64,000 nucleotides of DNA. Origin: Thysanoteuthis rhombus. Its lineage: Eukaryota > Mollusca > Cephalopoda > Oegopsida > Thysanoteuthidae. The stretch covers positions 29,569,176 to 29,633,175 of the forward strand of contig OY735233.1 of assembly GCA_963457665.1 (NCBI GenBank), written 5' to 3'. The position numbers and the translations under genes are program-made. Below, in pieces: positions 45,835 to 58,367 of the stretch. Positions within the stretch are counted from its first letter, which is position 1; each line of letters starts with the position of its first letter. Below the pieces are notes generated by a model, which was not told the DNA's origin, did not search any database, and was given only the letters and a program-made list of their open reading frames with translations.

Positions 45835-47050
45835 TTTGATCATGCTAACCTCTGCCATGTTTTTCCAGCAAACTGCTCTGTCTTATCCCTCCATCTCATG
45901 TCTAGACTTTTCCTACTGGGTTTACCGTCTAGTCTTTTCCTACTGGGTTTACTGTCCCAAAGGTACCAACCAGTTGTTCTCATTTGCTCCATTTGTTGTC
46001 CCACCCGTCTCTATTCTTTTCCTTGATCCATGTCATTCTTTATCTGTCTCTTAGAGTTATCCTTAGCTTTGCACTTTCTATGGCTGTTGGTATGATTCTA
46101 AGTTGATTCTCAGTTCCTTTTGTTTGCTTCTATGTTTTGCATCTATAGGTCATAGCTAGTATCATGCATTCATGTATACTTTACACTTTAAGCATATTCA
46201 GTGCTCTTCTATGTATCTCTATTCATACCAAATTACCTCCAATCAAATGTTATGCATCATTTTATTTTACTTTCAATGGCTTTTTCTAACTTTATTACCA
46301 GTCTTCGATGAATGTATTCATCAACCTCTTCTCGATTCACACCCTCTATTCCTTTGGTCTTCATCATTAAACATTACTTTTATCTTCACTCTGTTCATCT
46401 GCAAGCCTTTTTTTTACTTTTCCTATTTAAATCGGTCAACATATTCTATAAAATTTTCATTAACACCCTGTTCATACATTGTGTTAAAGACTGCAGTGTG
46501 TTCTACCATGCTAAATGCTTCCTCATGATTTACAAAGGCCAAACATAGCGGTTTGTTGTATTCTAATGACTTTTTCTTTAATTGGTTTATTGTATATAGG
46601 TGGTCTGTATTTGAATAGCCTCTTCTGGGGCCTGCCTGCTCGTGTGGTTGATTTTCATCTGGAAAGCCTGTAAGTATTATAGTGAATAGTTTACACATGT
46701 TAGGTAATAGTGTGAAAGAGCGGTAGGTGCTGAGGGCGGCATTATCTCCTCTCTCGTGAAGTAGGATCATTATTCCTTGACAGAAGTTTTGCAGTACTTT
46801 TCTTACTCATAAGCACTGTTTGAATAACTGTAATAGTCTTTTGTGAAAGATTACTCCTGTATCTTCTCCAAGGTCTGTCATTATGCCATCCTTACCTGAA
46901 GCATTTCTAACTTTTATATTTTATAGTACAAACATTGCTTCTTCTTCTGTTACACTTGGGATATCACAAGTATCTATCAGCTCATCAGTTTGTTTTACTT
47001 CTATGATGCGTATGAATTTTCATAGGATTCTTCAATTATTCTTGATATTT
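45834..47050 (-). mobile_element. LINE (RTE-like), 5'-truncated copy
   Basis: Minus strand from 47050 down. First comes degraded thumb/finger sequence (NNDPTSRERR), then TYRSFTLLPNMCKLFTIILT, EQAGPRRGYSNTDHLYTINQ and NKPLCLAFVNHEEAFSMVEH (motif A, with the catalytic Asp of VDYEKAFD changed to Asn) and AVFNTMYEQGVNE. A large deletion removes the FADD region. The tail reads PSRKRLDG..., MRWRDKTEQFAGKTWQRLA, the standard RTE C-terminal ending. A 24-bp direct duplication (cttttcctactgggtttac, twice) lies in the tail at about 45908-45950. It ends at (AT)n. Confidence 0.85.
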
Positions 47051-47066
47051 GTCCCTACATGTGAAA

Positions 47067-47068
<2 letters not shown>

Positions 47069-47122
<54 letters not shown>

Positions 47123-47158
47123 ATGCGTGTGTATATGTATATATATATACATATATAT
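47069..47158. repeat. (AT)n-(GT)n-(AT)n microsatellite
   Basis: Compound repeat beside the truncated 5' end of the LINE. Confidence 0.95.
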
Positions 47159-47321
47159 GTTGGTATATCAGTAAGTCTGTCACCTAATGGAGAAGTGAAG
47201 CTTTTATTTTACACAGCAAAAATCTATTTTGTCAGAGCACTTCACCCAATGTTTCTCACATAGAGTGAACATTAAACAGTGAATAGCTAATAGCTGTGTC
47301 AGGCTGCAGATTTGTTGATCC

Positions 47322-47329
<8 letters not shown>

Positions 47330-47392
<63 letters not shown>
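47330..47392. repeat. (AT)n microsatellite
   Basis: About 60 bp of AT. Overlapping Ile/Tyr-rich frames on both strands are artefacts. Confidence 0.98.
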
Positions 47393-48245
47393 TATGTATA
47401 TATACAATTACATATATATGTGTGTGTGTGTTTGGATACATGTGTAATATCATATAGAGACGTCAAGAATGTTGGTTCGTTGGCAGGTGAATCAGTGAAT
47501 TTATGTTGGACTTTTAATTTCAAAACTTCTGATTATAATTTTAAGATCTTAAAACCCAGCCTTTCATATTTGCACCATTTCATTTGTTCCTTTGATTTGA
47601 AAAACATGTTGCAATTTTTATATAGATTTTTCAAGGAAAACATTCTTATTCATTGAATCTGAAAACTTAAACTCACCATGTCCACATCTTAACTGAAAGG
47701 TTTCTCCCTGTATTTATTGTTTTAAAAAGCCATTTTGATATTTCAAGCTTCATATTTGTTTACCCTGCAAACATTTCACTTTTTTCCATGCCAATTAAAA
47801 ACTTTGACATGTTAACATTTTGTTTATTTCTTTTTTTAATATAACTGTGAGAGCCATGCCAAATGGCTTTCATCTTTCTCTCGGTGGGAACCCCAATAAC
47901 ATAATAAGCTCTCTGCTGCACTTTTGAAAAATTCCCTCAGGTAACCAACTGCAAACCTAGGTTAATTAACTGAAAAGCTGTTGCTATGGTGACATTTTCC
48001 CATCATTCTCTGTCTTTTTTGTCTCCTTCTGAAGATTATTGGAAGCTTGTTATTTTCATGGTGCTATTTTTGACTTGCAAATTTCCTTCCCAAAATATAT
48101 CTCCTGGGAAACAGAGACTCATTCTATCTTATACTGAAGTCATAGGAAACACTGAATTCACTTGAGAAAAATTTGACTGTCTTTACGTTTTGGTGAGTAA
48201 TGCCATCAAGATGAAGTATAGAATGAATGTGCACCTATATTAGTC
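47393..48245. other. AT-rich spacer, nothing recognised
   Basis: No exon or repeat family supported. Confidence 0.45.
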
Positions 48246-48622
48246 ACTGTCAACCAAAATCGTCACCAAAACTCTCTTCAGTTTTTAAGCTGATCTGGCT
48301 GACTGGCTGCATATATTTTTCACCAATGGTACTAGAGGGTTGAAAATTTAATCATTTACTCCTTATTTTGTCAAGAAAAAATTTTTTTGTTCTTTTAAAA
48401 AAAAGTTTTCAGTGGGGGAGATCAATTAACAATATGTTTATGTTAATTTAATGTCCAGCATGAATGCTCATGCATGTTTCAGTCTTTTTGTATCTATCAA
48501 AAAGAGAGAGAAGAAACATATTCATTGATTAGCCCTTTTCCTAAATTCCAACTGATCATCCCTTACACTGCCAAAAAACATTGATCATGTGATGGTTTTT
48601 TATTGAGTTACAAACCAGTTCT
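48246..48622 (+). repeat. Dispersed repeat family A, near full-length copy
   Basis: Starts actgtcaaccaaaatcgtca, then ttcagtttttaagctgatct, ccaatggtactagagggttg, ggagatcaattaacaatatg and cttttcctaaattccaactg, ending gagttacaaaccagttctg. Confidence 0.85.
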
Positions 48623-49767
48623 GTTGTAACAATTCATTGATAATGCTGGGTTTCTTCTTTCCAAAGAGAAGGTCATTGAATATGTGATTCATTCCATTAA
48701 AATTTTCATTATTCAAAATTTTTCCTCTATTTTCTATGTTGGTAACGGAAAATCACAATTGTCTTTAGGCTCTAAATTTTACTATGCCAATTCTCTAGCT
48801 ATTTTGTCTTCGAAGAAATAACTAATTTTGTCATTTGCTAAAATTATTCTTAAATAATATATATAAGTAAATAGTTTAGCCATCCTTCTTCACAATGATA
48901 TTAAAAGAATGAAAACGCAAAGCAAAAAAACAATAAATTTACATCCAGCTAGCAAGTATATATTGAAAGTTTATTCCAAGTGTAAAGAAAATAATCTGAA
49001 GAATTATGGTGCTACTAATTATTGAGGACAACAAATTACACTATAACAATAAAAAATGTAATACAAATTTACTGGTGATTAGACTTTGGCAGTTTCATTG
49101 TCATAAGTAGAGTTTTTCACAAGAATTCTTAATAGATTGTAAAGTAACTTGTGACAGTGGATTAAATATATTTTAATGCAAGTATAATTATGCACACCAT
49201 AAGTATGTAAGAACAGTCAAGAAGCATAATATGGAGATGAGGCTTTGCTTGGTGGCTGCATGTTAATTTTTTTGCCTTAAGATTAGAAAATATAGATCTT
49301 TCATCTTCAGTTATTGAACAAATACCGGCATAAGATTCAGATGTTGTCAGTCCCCAAATTACCTTAGAGACCAAAATGGTAAAAAACACTTTTTCAGATG
49401 GTGCCTAGTGGTGTACTCGGGCAAATTTTCAAGGTTGTAGCCTCAGAAATGTAACCTTGAGTGCCCTGAAATACTTGCCTACACATATAAACACGAAGAA
49501 GAAGAAACTGAAGCCCATTTTGCTGATTGATCAGGCAGGTAGTTCATGGGGCCAGGGTTATTTGATAATAATGATATAAATTTGCATAGTACCTGAAAAA
49601 AATGACTGGATTATTTAGATATGGATTGGCACTTCTGCCTAAGATCAGATTATTTGTGTATTCTGACTAGGATCAAAATGTCAGTCCCCTGCACTTCTGT
49701 TTAGGATCAGAGTATAGTATGAGTGCTTATTGAAAAGTGTCAATGAAAACTGTTCCCGAAACTTTCA
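48623..49767. other. AT-rich spacer, nothing recognised
   Basis: The minus-strand frame at 49162-49389 has no recognisable domain. 49390-49470 (tggtgcctagtggtgtactc, then aaattttcaaggtt) resembles 58231-58270, so a small dispersed repeat may be present. Confidence 0.4.
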
Positions 49768-49866
49768 AAATAGGTTTCTTCAGTTTTCAAGTTGGTCTGG
49801 CTGGCTGCATATTATGCATACAGGCCACATCTATTGAGCTGGATGATTGAAAATCTCACATTAGAG
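49768..49866 (+). repeat. Dispersed repeat family A, left part of an interrupted copy
   Basis: ataggtttcttcagttttca, agttggtctggctggctgca and gagctggatgattgaaaatc. The copy is cut by the LINE at 49867-50263 and resumes at 50264. Confidence 0.85.
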
Positions 49867-50170
49867 ATAAACGCACAAAATCAAAAATGCAGAACTGGAG
49901 AAAGTAGACTACTACATCTACCTATGGCAACAAATCTCCATGAAATCCTCAGAAGAAGAAATCAAATGGAAAATCACACTAGGATTGCAAGCCTTCAGCA
50001 GAGCAAGGTCAACCTTCAAGTACAAGAAGGTTCTAAAAAGAAGAGTATACAACCAATACATCCTCCCGATAGTCACTTATGGAGCTGAATCATGACTCCG
50101 TGACGCCCATGACAGAGATATCTGTCAAATCCTGAGGAAGTTCTACGTCCAATGATGGACATTAAAAAAG

Positions 50171-50262
<92 letters not shown>

Positions 50263-50263
50263 C
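49867..50263 (+). mobile_element. LINE 3' fragment (RTE-like) with (TGA)n tail
   Basis: Plus frames give KMQNWRKV..Y, YLWQQISMKSSEEEIKWKI, TLGLQAFSRARSTFKYKKVL and YNQYILPIVTYGAES. This is the thumb and post-RT region (V.TYG.E), and its wording parallels the fragment at 58862. It then jumps to a broken C-terminus and ends in about 30 TGA triplets (50172-50263). It sits inside a family A copy, so it inserted later than that repeat. No clear target-site duplication was seen. Confidence 0.8.
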
Positions 50264-50502
50264 CTAGAAAACATGTTTTTGTTTTGGTTTTGGTTTTATA
50301 ACCACCCAACCTCCCTATTATATTTTTGGAAGGGGGATTCAGTCTGCAATGTAAGTTTATACTAAATCACTCCCTCAGTTTGTGTCAGGACATGAATTGT
50401 TAGAGAAATAATTCATTCATTGATCACCCCTTTTTCCAATTTTTTAACTGATCACCAAAGGACATTGGTCATGTGAAGGTTTCTATTGAATAACTAAAAA
50501 GA
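50264..50502 (+). repeat. Dispersed repeat family A, right part of the interrupted copy
   Basis: cctagaaaacatgtttttg, gggattcagtctgcaatgta, gatcacccctttttccaatt and ggtttctattgaataactaa. It continues the family A order exactly where 49768-49866 stops, minus about 25 bp at the junction. Confidence 0.85.
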
Positions 50503-50867
50503 TCTTCATATATATTTTGCTTTCATTTTTGATAGTTGAGTTATTCATGTTAGAAGAATGCTTGATATAAGGGATAAAATGTATGCGAGTACACACAGTG
50601 TGAACAATGAAATCAATGCTTCATCGTAACTCTGAATTTCATGCTGGTTTGATCTTCAGACCATACCCTATGGTCACATTGAGTGAAACTCAGAGTCACT
50701 ATGAAGCACTGATTTCTCTGTTTATACTGTATATATATTCACACACACTCATCCAATGTGTGATGGGTTTATTTCATAAAATGTTCAAAACATTCAACAT
50801 TAAGTCAAGTTGAAGTAAAGTTTTGAATATGGTAAAAATAATAGATTCGTTACTCAAGCACATCAAA

Positions 50868-50923
50868 GTTTCTGCTATTTTGGGGCTTCTTTTGCCTGAA
50901 GAAACCCCCCAAAAAGCAGAAAC
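50868..50923. repeat. Imperfect hairpin, 18-bp arms
   Basis: GTTTCTGCTATTTTGGGG (50868-50885) pairs with cccccaaaaagcagaaac (50906-50923), with two mismatches or wobbles and a loop of 20. Purpose unknown. Confidence 0.7.
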
Positions 50924-50961
50924 ATAAATGTGTTCACCTGACAAATGCATTAAATCATAAT

Positions 50962-51635
<674 letters not shown>

Positions 51636-51860
51636 AGGTCTAGTTAGTCACTCAAAAGGAACCATACTGTGACCTACGTCTTTTGGTAGCACGTTATGTT
51701 GAGGAAGATCAATTAAAAAATTGGAAAAAGGGGTGATCAATGAATAAGTTATCAATCTCTTATACATACAAGCATAGCCAGCCAGACCAACATGAAAACT
51801 AACAAAAACTTATACTGACAGTTCAAGTGATAGTATTGATTGGCTGTTTCTAATTTCTAG
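51636..51860 (-). repeat. Dispersed repeat family A, internally deleted copy
   Basis: Right end aggtctagttagtcactcaa through gtgatcaatgaataagttat, then a jump to catagccagccagaccaaca and gacagttcaagtgatag. The middle 200 bp or so is deleted. Confidence 0.85.
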
Positions 51861-52043
51861 ATGTTTATCTATGTTTAAAAAGTGTGTTCCCATATGCAGG
51901 CTATAGATTCAGCATATCATATTACTATCTTTTTGGCCCTGATTTGCAATATGTGAAATAGACTTCGAGGTAACAAGAACCCAATGAAGTGTCACTCACT
52001 CGGCAATATTCTATCCAAGCAGGGAGGTAGGAATTGCATGGAT

Positions 52044-52120
52044 CAATGTCTTTCCCAAGGGAATTAGTGCAAAGTAAACACAAACTGTATCAGCCAGTGT
52101 TTGAACTTGGCTTGCTTACT
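52044..52120. repeat. Dispersed repeat fragment (mate of 10648-10725)
   Basis: gtctttcccaagggaattag, aaacacaaactgtatcagcc and agtgtttgaacttggcttg align with the 10.6-kb block. Family unidentified. Confidence 0.5.
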
Positions 52121-52734
52121 CCATTCTCTGTGCTGTCACCCATCCAGTCATCTTGAACCTCAATTGTGTAAAAACTGGAAAAATTGCTTTCAAAGTGCTA
52201 CAGTGTTATGAAGGAATGTGAAAATCTATATTAATAGGGCTGCTATGCCAAATAAGGGTACCTTTTGTGATGAATGCATGAAATTTAGCACACATAGCCT
52301 AAGACATTCCAAAAAGATCTGGATATTGAGCCATAATAGATTTTCAATATGTTACCTATGGCAGCCATTTCAAAATGGCTACCAGCAACAACTGTTTTCA
52401 GATAGATTTTCTTATCAGCAAGAGATTATAATATGATTTTGAGAACATAATTAGTTGAACCTGTTTACCATAAATAGTTTCAGTGGTATTGCTATTTGGA
52501 TAGGACATGCAAGTCAATGTAAATTCAAGACGGTCGCGATGACTGGTAGGAAAATTGTTACTGCAATAAGCTGCCTAAACTAGTCTGATATGGATGATCT
52601 AGGTGTCAAATCGTACATTTTTATGATGTAGAATTTGAATTTTGAATTTTACAATTGATCAGAATCTTCTTTCTATCTCATATTTCAAGATGACCACATG
52701 CGTTCAGTCAGATGCTTATATCAAGGCTATAACT

Positions 52735-52915
52735 ACCTTTACTGATGAGGCTGATGATGGGGATGATGGAGGTGGTGATGATGGTAGTGGTGATGGTGGT
52801 GGTGGTGGTGGTGGAAACGATGATAGTAGTGGTGGTAATTTTGATGATGATGAAGGTGATGGCAATCATAGTAGTGATGATGGCTGTGATAACAATGGTG
52901 TAGCTGATAATGGTT
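52735..52915. repeat. Degenerate (GAT/GGT)n triplet repeat
   Basis: Triplets gat, ggt and agt in variable order. The plus frame (Asp/Gly/Ser-rich) and minus frame (His-rich) are repeat by-products. Confidence 0.9.
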
Positions 52916-52960
52916 GATTACCATAACCATCATCATAACTTCCACAACCAAAACCTATAC

Positions 52961-53718
52961 CAGTGATTCTCAATGTGGGTAGGTGTTTAGAGGCATTACA
53001 AGGGTCACCTTGTTTTTCCATAGATTCAAGATTATTTCCTCAAATCTGAGACTTCAAATGGTTGCATTTATCAATTTTGGTATGTAAAATACTTGTTTCC
53101 AATAATTACAATTCCTGATTTTGATAATGATAATTCTTCATTCGATGATCATAGTAATGAAAATTAATAATATTTATCAATTTTGATAATTTTGATTCTC
53201 AATTTGATAATTATGATTTTTATCTATGACCATTACATTCATCTATTTTGATAATTACATTTACCTAATTGATGATTTTATAGATATGCCAATCACATTG
53301 CCTGAAGGTTTGAATCATAGAAGAACTCATTGAATGTACTTCTTTGCTTTAGCCTGAGCAAAACCAAGCCAAATGAACTTTTAAATATCAAGATAAATAC
53401 TAATGAATTCAGTTCTATCCATCAAACATCTAATCCCAATTAACAGTGCAATTTTAATATAGAGATGCCAGCCCATGGAAATATCTATAAACGGGTCAAA
53501 AGGATAAGACCCACTGGTGAAATGAGAACTGAAAAGATTTTGCTGAGATTTCAGTACGAGTGAAAGAGTGGAATATGTTCTTCTATTATTAGGGTTGGCA
53601 GAGAGTAATTGTATTTGTCAATTTTCATAATTATAATTTTTTATTTTGTTTTTATGATTCTTGATATTGATAATTATTTCTGTGAAAGGGCGCTGGGGGA
53701 AAAGGTTGAGATCCACAC
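52961..53718. mobile_element. Possible hAT-like non-autonomous element (MITE)
   Basis: The left end cagtgattctcaatg and right end ggttgagatccacac form an inverted pair close to the hAT terminal consensus CAGTGGTTCTCAA. The interior is AT-rich with recurring ttttgataat motifs and no transposase. An 8-bp target duplication is not evident, so the call is tentative. Confidence 0.4.
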
Positions 53719-54479
53719 CATCCCCATAACCATCAGCATCAGCAACATCATCATCCACATCTACACAGTAAAAATAGTTGTGATATTGCATCTGATTAAA
53801 CTCATAGTGGTTATCTTGAATTGTGAATCTTGAAAGGTACATCTGGGCAATTGTAAAGTATCAAATTCAAATTCCACATCATAAAAAATGTATGATTTGA
53901 CTCTTAAATCATCCATATCAGATTAGTTCACACAATTTTATCCCAATGACAACATTCATATCAGTTGTGGTGGCCATTACGAATTTTTGATGACTTGCAT
54001 ATATTTCCTAAGTGTCAATTTCCAAAAAGGATTTATGGTAAGTAAATTCATCTATTTATGATCTCAATATCATTGCTGATTTGGAAATTTACCTGAAAAT
54101 ACTTGTCGCTGGTAGCCATTTTGAAATTGCTGTCATGGATGACATATTGGAAATTCATGATGGCTGGATTCCCAAATTTTAGGGGAATGCCTTTGGCTAT
54201 AAGTGCCCCCAATTTTATGCTTTTACTACAAAATGTGCAATTGGCTGGAAATTTTTGTCTAAGCAGCCAACTATATGTACTTAAAATGAAAAACAAGAAA
54301 AAAAATCCAATATATTTCAAAGTCAACTTACACAACCTCCTACCAATACATATATGTCTCACTATAGAGTTTGTGCATTTATTTGTGTGGTGTACTTGCA
54401 TACATTATGTAAAACAATCAACTCTCTCAGTCTGCCTATCAATCTGTACCTTCTTTAAGTATTGGTCAAACATTAGCGC

Positions 54480-54870
54480 ATTTCAACCAAATTTGCTATG
54501 TTTAGTCAATGGACCTCATAGAAAAACTTGAACTACTTGGTTTTTGAAAAAAATTTTCAAAGGGATTTCAGAGGGGTTGTATTTACTTGTTCATATAATC
54601 CAAAACTGAACCCTTAATTTCTGTTCAATATATCTATATACATTCTATTATTCTATGATTTATCATAAATCAATATTTTTCAATACAACCCCGCACTAAA
54701 CATTGGCACTGCTCAATTTGTTGCTTATTTCGCACTCAATGAACTTAGGGGTACATTTTAAAGTGAAAATTTTGAGAAAAATTTTTCAAATGATTTTCAA
54801 GAGGGGTTTTATTTACAATGTAAGTATAATTCTAAACTGAACCTATACTTTTTGTTCAATATACTTATAC
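54480..54870. repeat. Diverged tandem duplication, about 235-bp unit
   Basis: Unit 1 (from about 54480) and unit 2 (from about 54715) share gaaaaa.ttttcaaa, gaggggtt.tatttac, aaactgaacc and ttctgttcaatata. No coding content. Confidence 0.65.
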
Positions 54871-55860
54871 ATAGTTGCAGGAAACCATCTGATAGGGTAG
54901 GTTTCAGCTATTATAAAGATAAGTAAATAGTTAGATAGCTGTTTAGATGAGAAAGTGAGGTTGATTATTGGAATATTTTACATTTCTTTCATAAATAAAA
55001 GTGCAAAGAAGAAATTGAAGAAAACTTCAATGATAGAAACAAATGCAGAAAAGCATCATTATTTACCTCTCAAGTTCAGAGATAAATGTATTCTTTTATA
55101 TTTGTTTAATATTTCTAAAAGTTCTCAATGAATTTCCTTGAAAAGAATCAGTGGGAAATCCTTTCAGTTATTTCAAAACCCAAAGGTTGATGGAAATGGA
55201 AATTGGAATATACTTTTTGTTTATTGATCAAACATTTACAAGAATGATTTTCAAGTTACTTCCACTATTTATGTTTTAATCATCTGTATATTTATATACA
55301 CCATTACTTATATATAAATATATATATAGATAAATATATATATATTTATATACATCATTACTACCATTTTCCACATCATTTATTGAATCGTCTTTTTTTC
55401 TTCTGTCTCTTCCAACATAACTTGATTGAATTTCATTGATTAATCTTCTAATCAGTTTAGAAATGAGTATTGTCATTACACCATATGACAAATCAGAATG
55501 TCCATGCACAAGATTTGGTAAGAATTTTGGAATATTACAAACTCATTATCTAACACTTTACATGTTACATAACTCTGAGTGCACAATTACATATTTTTAG
55601 TTGTTGGTACGTCCCAAAAAGAAGCACCTTTCATTGAATTCGATGACTTCACTGGAGAAATAGATCTTTTTATTTAGAGAGCACAAGATTTACCACTGCA
55701 TCTCTAATTTTCTTACCCCTTTGCATTCAGCAACATATAAAACATGCATTACAAATATGTCAACAGAATTGAACATAATTGATTAATGTCAAGTATTTGT
55801 TATTCACTATTTTAAAAAGAATTGATATCTAACACTCAACTGTGGATTTTGTGACCCAAT
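54871..55860. other. AT-rich spacer
   Basis: Short AT microsatellite at about 55305-55355. No exon supported. Confidence 0.45.
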
Positions 55861-55980
55861 GATTGCAAAAAACATTCATTTTACTCAACAAATATTCATT
55901 TTTTAATATAATCTCCTTCCAAGTAAAGACAATTGGCCAAATGCTTCACCATTAATCACATAGATAGAACATTATACAGT
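55861..55980. repeat. Dispersed repeat, unexpanded mate of the 17.2-kb minisatellite locus
   Basis: acattcattttactcaacaa, atattcattttttaatataa, ctccttcc and ttaatcacatagatagaaca match the flanks of the 30-bp array at 17150-17515, with only one diverged unit between them. It shows the pre-expansion state. Confidence 0.7.
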
Positions 55981-56268
55981 GTAAATCACAGATCAAAATC
56001 CATCTGACAACTCTATCCAGTAATGTATTTGGTATTATTATAAACTTGTGCTTTATTTACAAATAAGAACTATGAAGTAAGATGAAATATGGGTTCAATC
56101 TAAATGTACTTTGAGTCCAGAATAAAACTCAGCAAAGTTTATTTCTGTTCTGTGATTTCTGATAAAGAGAAAAAAAGGGAAATGATAGAATAAAGGCTAC
56201 ATTGAGGCGACTGAAAGAAAAAAAAAGTAAAAAGATGAGAAGAGAGAGAGAAGAGAAAGATTAGTAAA

Positions 56269-56502
56269 CAGGTCTGGTTAGTCACACAATAGAAACCATC
56301 ATGCGACCAAAGTCTTTTGGCACCACTATGCCATGTTGGGGAGATCAATTAAGAAATTGTAAAAAAGGATGATCAATGTATAAGTGACTTCCCTCGCCTT
56401 TTGTTGGACAGTGATCACAAAAAAAAGTCAGAAATTTTGAAAACAAGTATCAATCAAGGATCAATTTAGCATGAATGTACATTGCAAACCTAAAAACTTA
56501 TT
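56269..56502 (-). repeat. Dispersed repeat family A, partial copy
   Basis: caggtctggttagtcacaca, atgttggggagatcaattaa, gccttttgttggacagtgat and ggatcaatttagcatgaatg. The left 180 bp or so is absent. Confidence 0.85.
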
Positions 56503-56758
56503 TAAAGAAACTGGGAATCAGAGGAGTTAGTTGAATATGATTAACTACAAAGAGAATACAAATAAAAGATTGAGGCTTTAAGTAGAAAACAATTGAATCT
56601 TGTGGCCAAGTTTTTTTTGTTCATGTCAGATTTTGAAGAGTTTTACCTGGAAGGGATTACTACACATTGCCCAGGAGAGTACAAAGCTGGGACATTCACC
56701 TCTTTGATGTAAATCACCTTTTTATCACCATGTAGGTGAATGAATAGATACATTGAAA

Positions 56759-56762
56759 GAGA

Positions 56763-56800
<38 letters not shown>
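56759..56800. repeat. (GA)n microsatellite
   Basis: About 20 GA units with one gtg break. Confidence 0.95.
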
Positions 56801-56802
<2 letters not shown>

Positions 56803-58299
56803 GGGAACAGATAAGAATAGTTGATCAGCAGTCACTTGTTTTCAAATATGAAGGTAATCCTCTTAGGGGATAAAGTGTGTACTGGATTACGGAACAGCAA
56901 ATATAAGAAAGGGTTAGAGAATAAAAATAAGAGAAAGATACTGAAAAAGAAAGAGGAGTCATTTGTGGTTGAAGATTTAGGAAATAACAACAAGAACAAT
57001 GTCAATATTTCAGAATCTTATATTCCGATTCGAATTTGGGAAGATTTGATTTAGGCGGAACAATTGCTATTGTCATGTAAACATAATAATGAAAACCGAG
57101 AAGCTTATTTGCGCTTCGAGTGGTCAGAGATGCTGGATTATATTAAAATGACGTGAGGTAACTCATCAGAAATATTCTTCAAGGTAATGGGAAATTGCTG
57201 GCTTGGAAGAAAATGTGTTCCATTTCGGTTTTAGCTTGGCTAACCCTGGAGAAATATGTTTGGCTGGTCGATATCTTAAAAGTAGAATCCATGATCCATT
57301 ACGAGAAGTAAATGCAATTGCTTATAGAAGCCTAGAGTTGTGTAACTAGCCCAAAAAGTCAATATGGTTGTATAAGAACAATACTTCTCTGAGAATTGTG
57401 CAAATGACTTCAGTCGAATCATCCAAACAAATGGCATGAATATATAGATGATACCCTCCATGAGAATAGGAAAAGATACTTTATGACTCTGAAATGCAGA
57501 TTATTGAGTGAGAAGATGAAACCAAGAAGCTGTAGGTAAGAAAGAATCTGTCAAAAAGTGGAAGCAGTCATTTCTGTGGACTCAAAAGATAAACGGACAG
57601 AGAATGAGAAAACCGATAAATATCAAAACTTTGCTTCAATGCTGCCAAAGTGGAGGAATATGCAAAGTGTGGTCCTGCCAAGGATCATTGGAACAATTCC
57701 AAAGACTTGCAAAGATATTGGAAGATAAAGATCACAGCACACCAGTGGCATTGCTAGATATTGCTGGAAATTTGGAGCCCAAGGTGCTTTAGCTCCTTGG
57801 GTTCCCCCCAACATTTAAAGAATAAAGAATTTGCATTAAATTGACATGCAATGATAGACACTTAATCAGTGAAAAACAACTCCAAAGGCTGAGCAAATAT
57901 ATCCTTGTTATTGAATAATGTCAGTAGAAATACTCTAGGTAAACTATGTTCTATAAAGATATGGGTAGGGTCGACCCCCCCACACACACACACACAGAGG
58001 TGGAAAGATATTTTGTCTGGCTCTGGAATTAACAGAATAGCAAACTGAATGGCTGACCACTCAAATTAACAAAGAAAATTAACGTTTTGCCAGGAAACAG
58101 TCTCAACACAACTGAGCAAACAGCACCTTTGGTGAGCAAGTGTTTATATGTGCTATTTCAACCCCTGTTCATCCTAAATAGACCATAAAGACTCAAGAAA
58201 TCACTTTGGTGAAAAAAAAATGTTTATAGATGGTGCCTATTGGTGAACTCATACAAATTTTCAAGGTTTAAGCCCCCAAAATATGACCCGGTGTGCCTA
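56801..58299. other. Unassigned; no firm feature
   Basis: The plus frames at 56821-57054 and 57604-57792 have no recognisable domain. 57979-57997 is a short (CA)n. Confidence 0.4.
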
Positions 58300-58331
58300 G
58301 TGACACACACATGCACATGCACACACACACG

Positions 58332-58363
<32 letters not shown>
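58300..58363. repeat. (CA)n microsatellite
   Basis: CA repeat with tg and gc interruptions at its start. Confidence 0.95.

Positions 58364-58367
<4 letters not shown>

Larger units (their letters stand above)
52240..54215. repeat. Large inverted repeat, arms of about 400-450 bp
   Basis: Left arm 52240-52692 and right arm 53824-54215 are diverged reverse complements. Paired blocks include tttcaaaatggctaccagc (52358) with its inverse gctggtagccattttgaaa (54109). Others are taccataaat, catgcaagtcaa/tatgcaagtcat, tctgatatggatgat and gtcaaatc.tacattttt. The 1.1-kb loop holds GAT/GGT-rich low-complexity DNA and a hAT-like element. Whether this is one foldback transposon or two inverted copies of a repeat is open. 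Confidence 0.8.

Noticed and set aside
52642-52951. Asp/Gly-rich plus frame and His-rich minus frame
   Set aside because: Degenerate GAT/GGT triplet repeat; both strands are open for the same reason.
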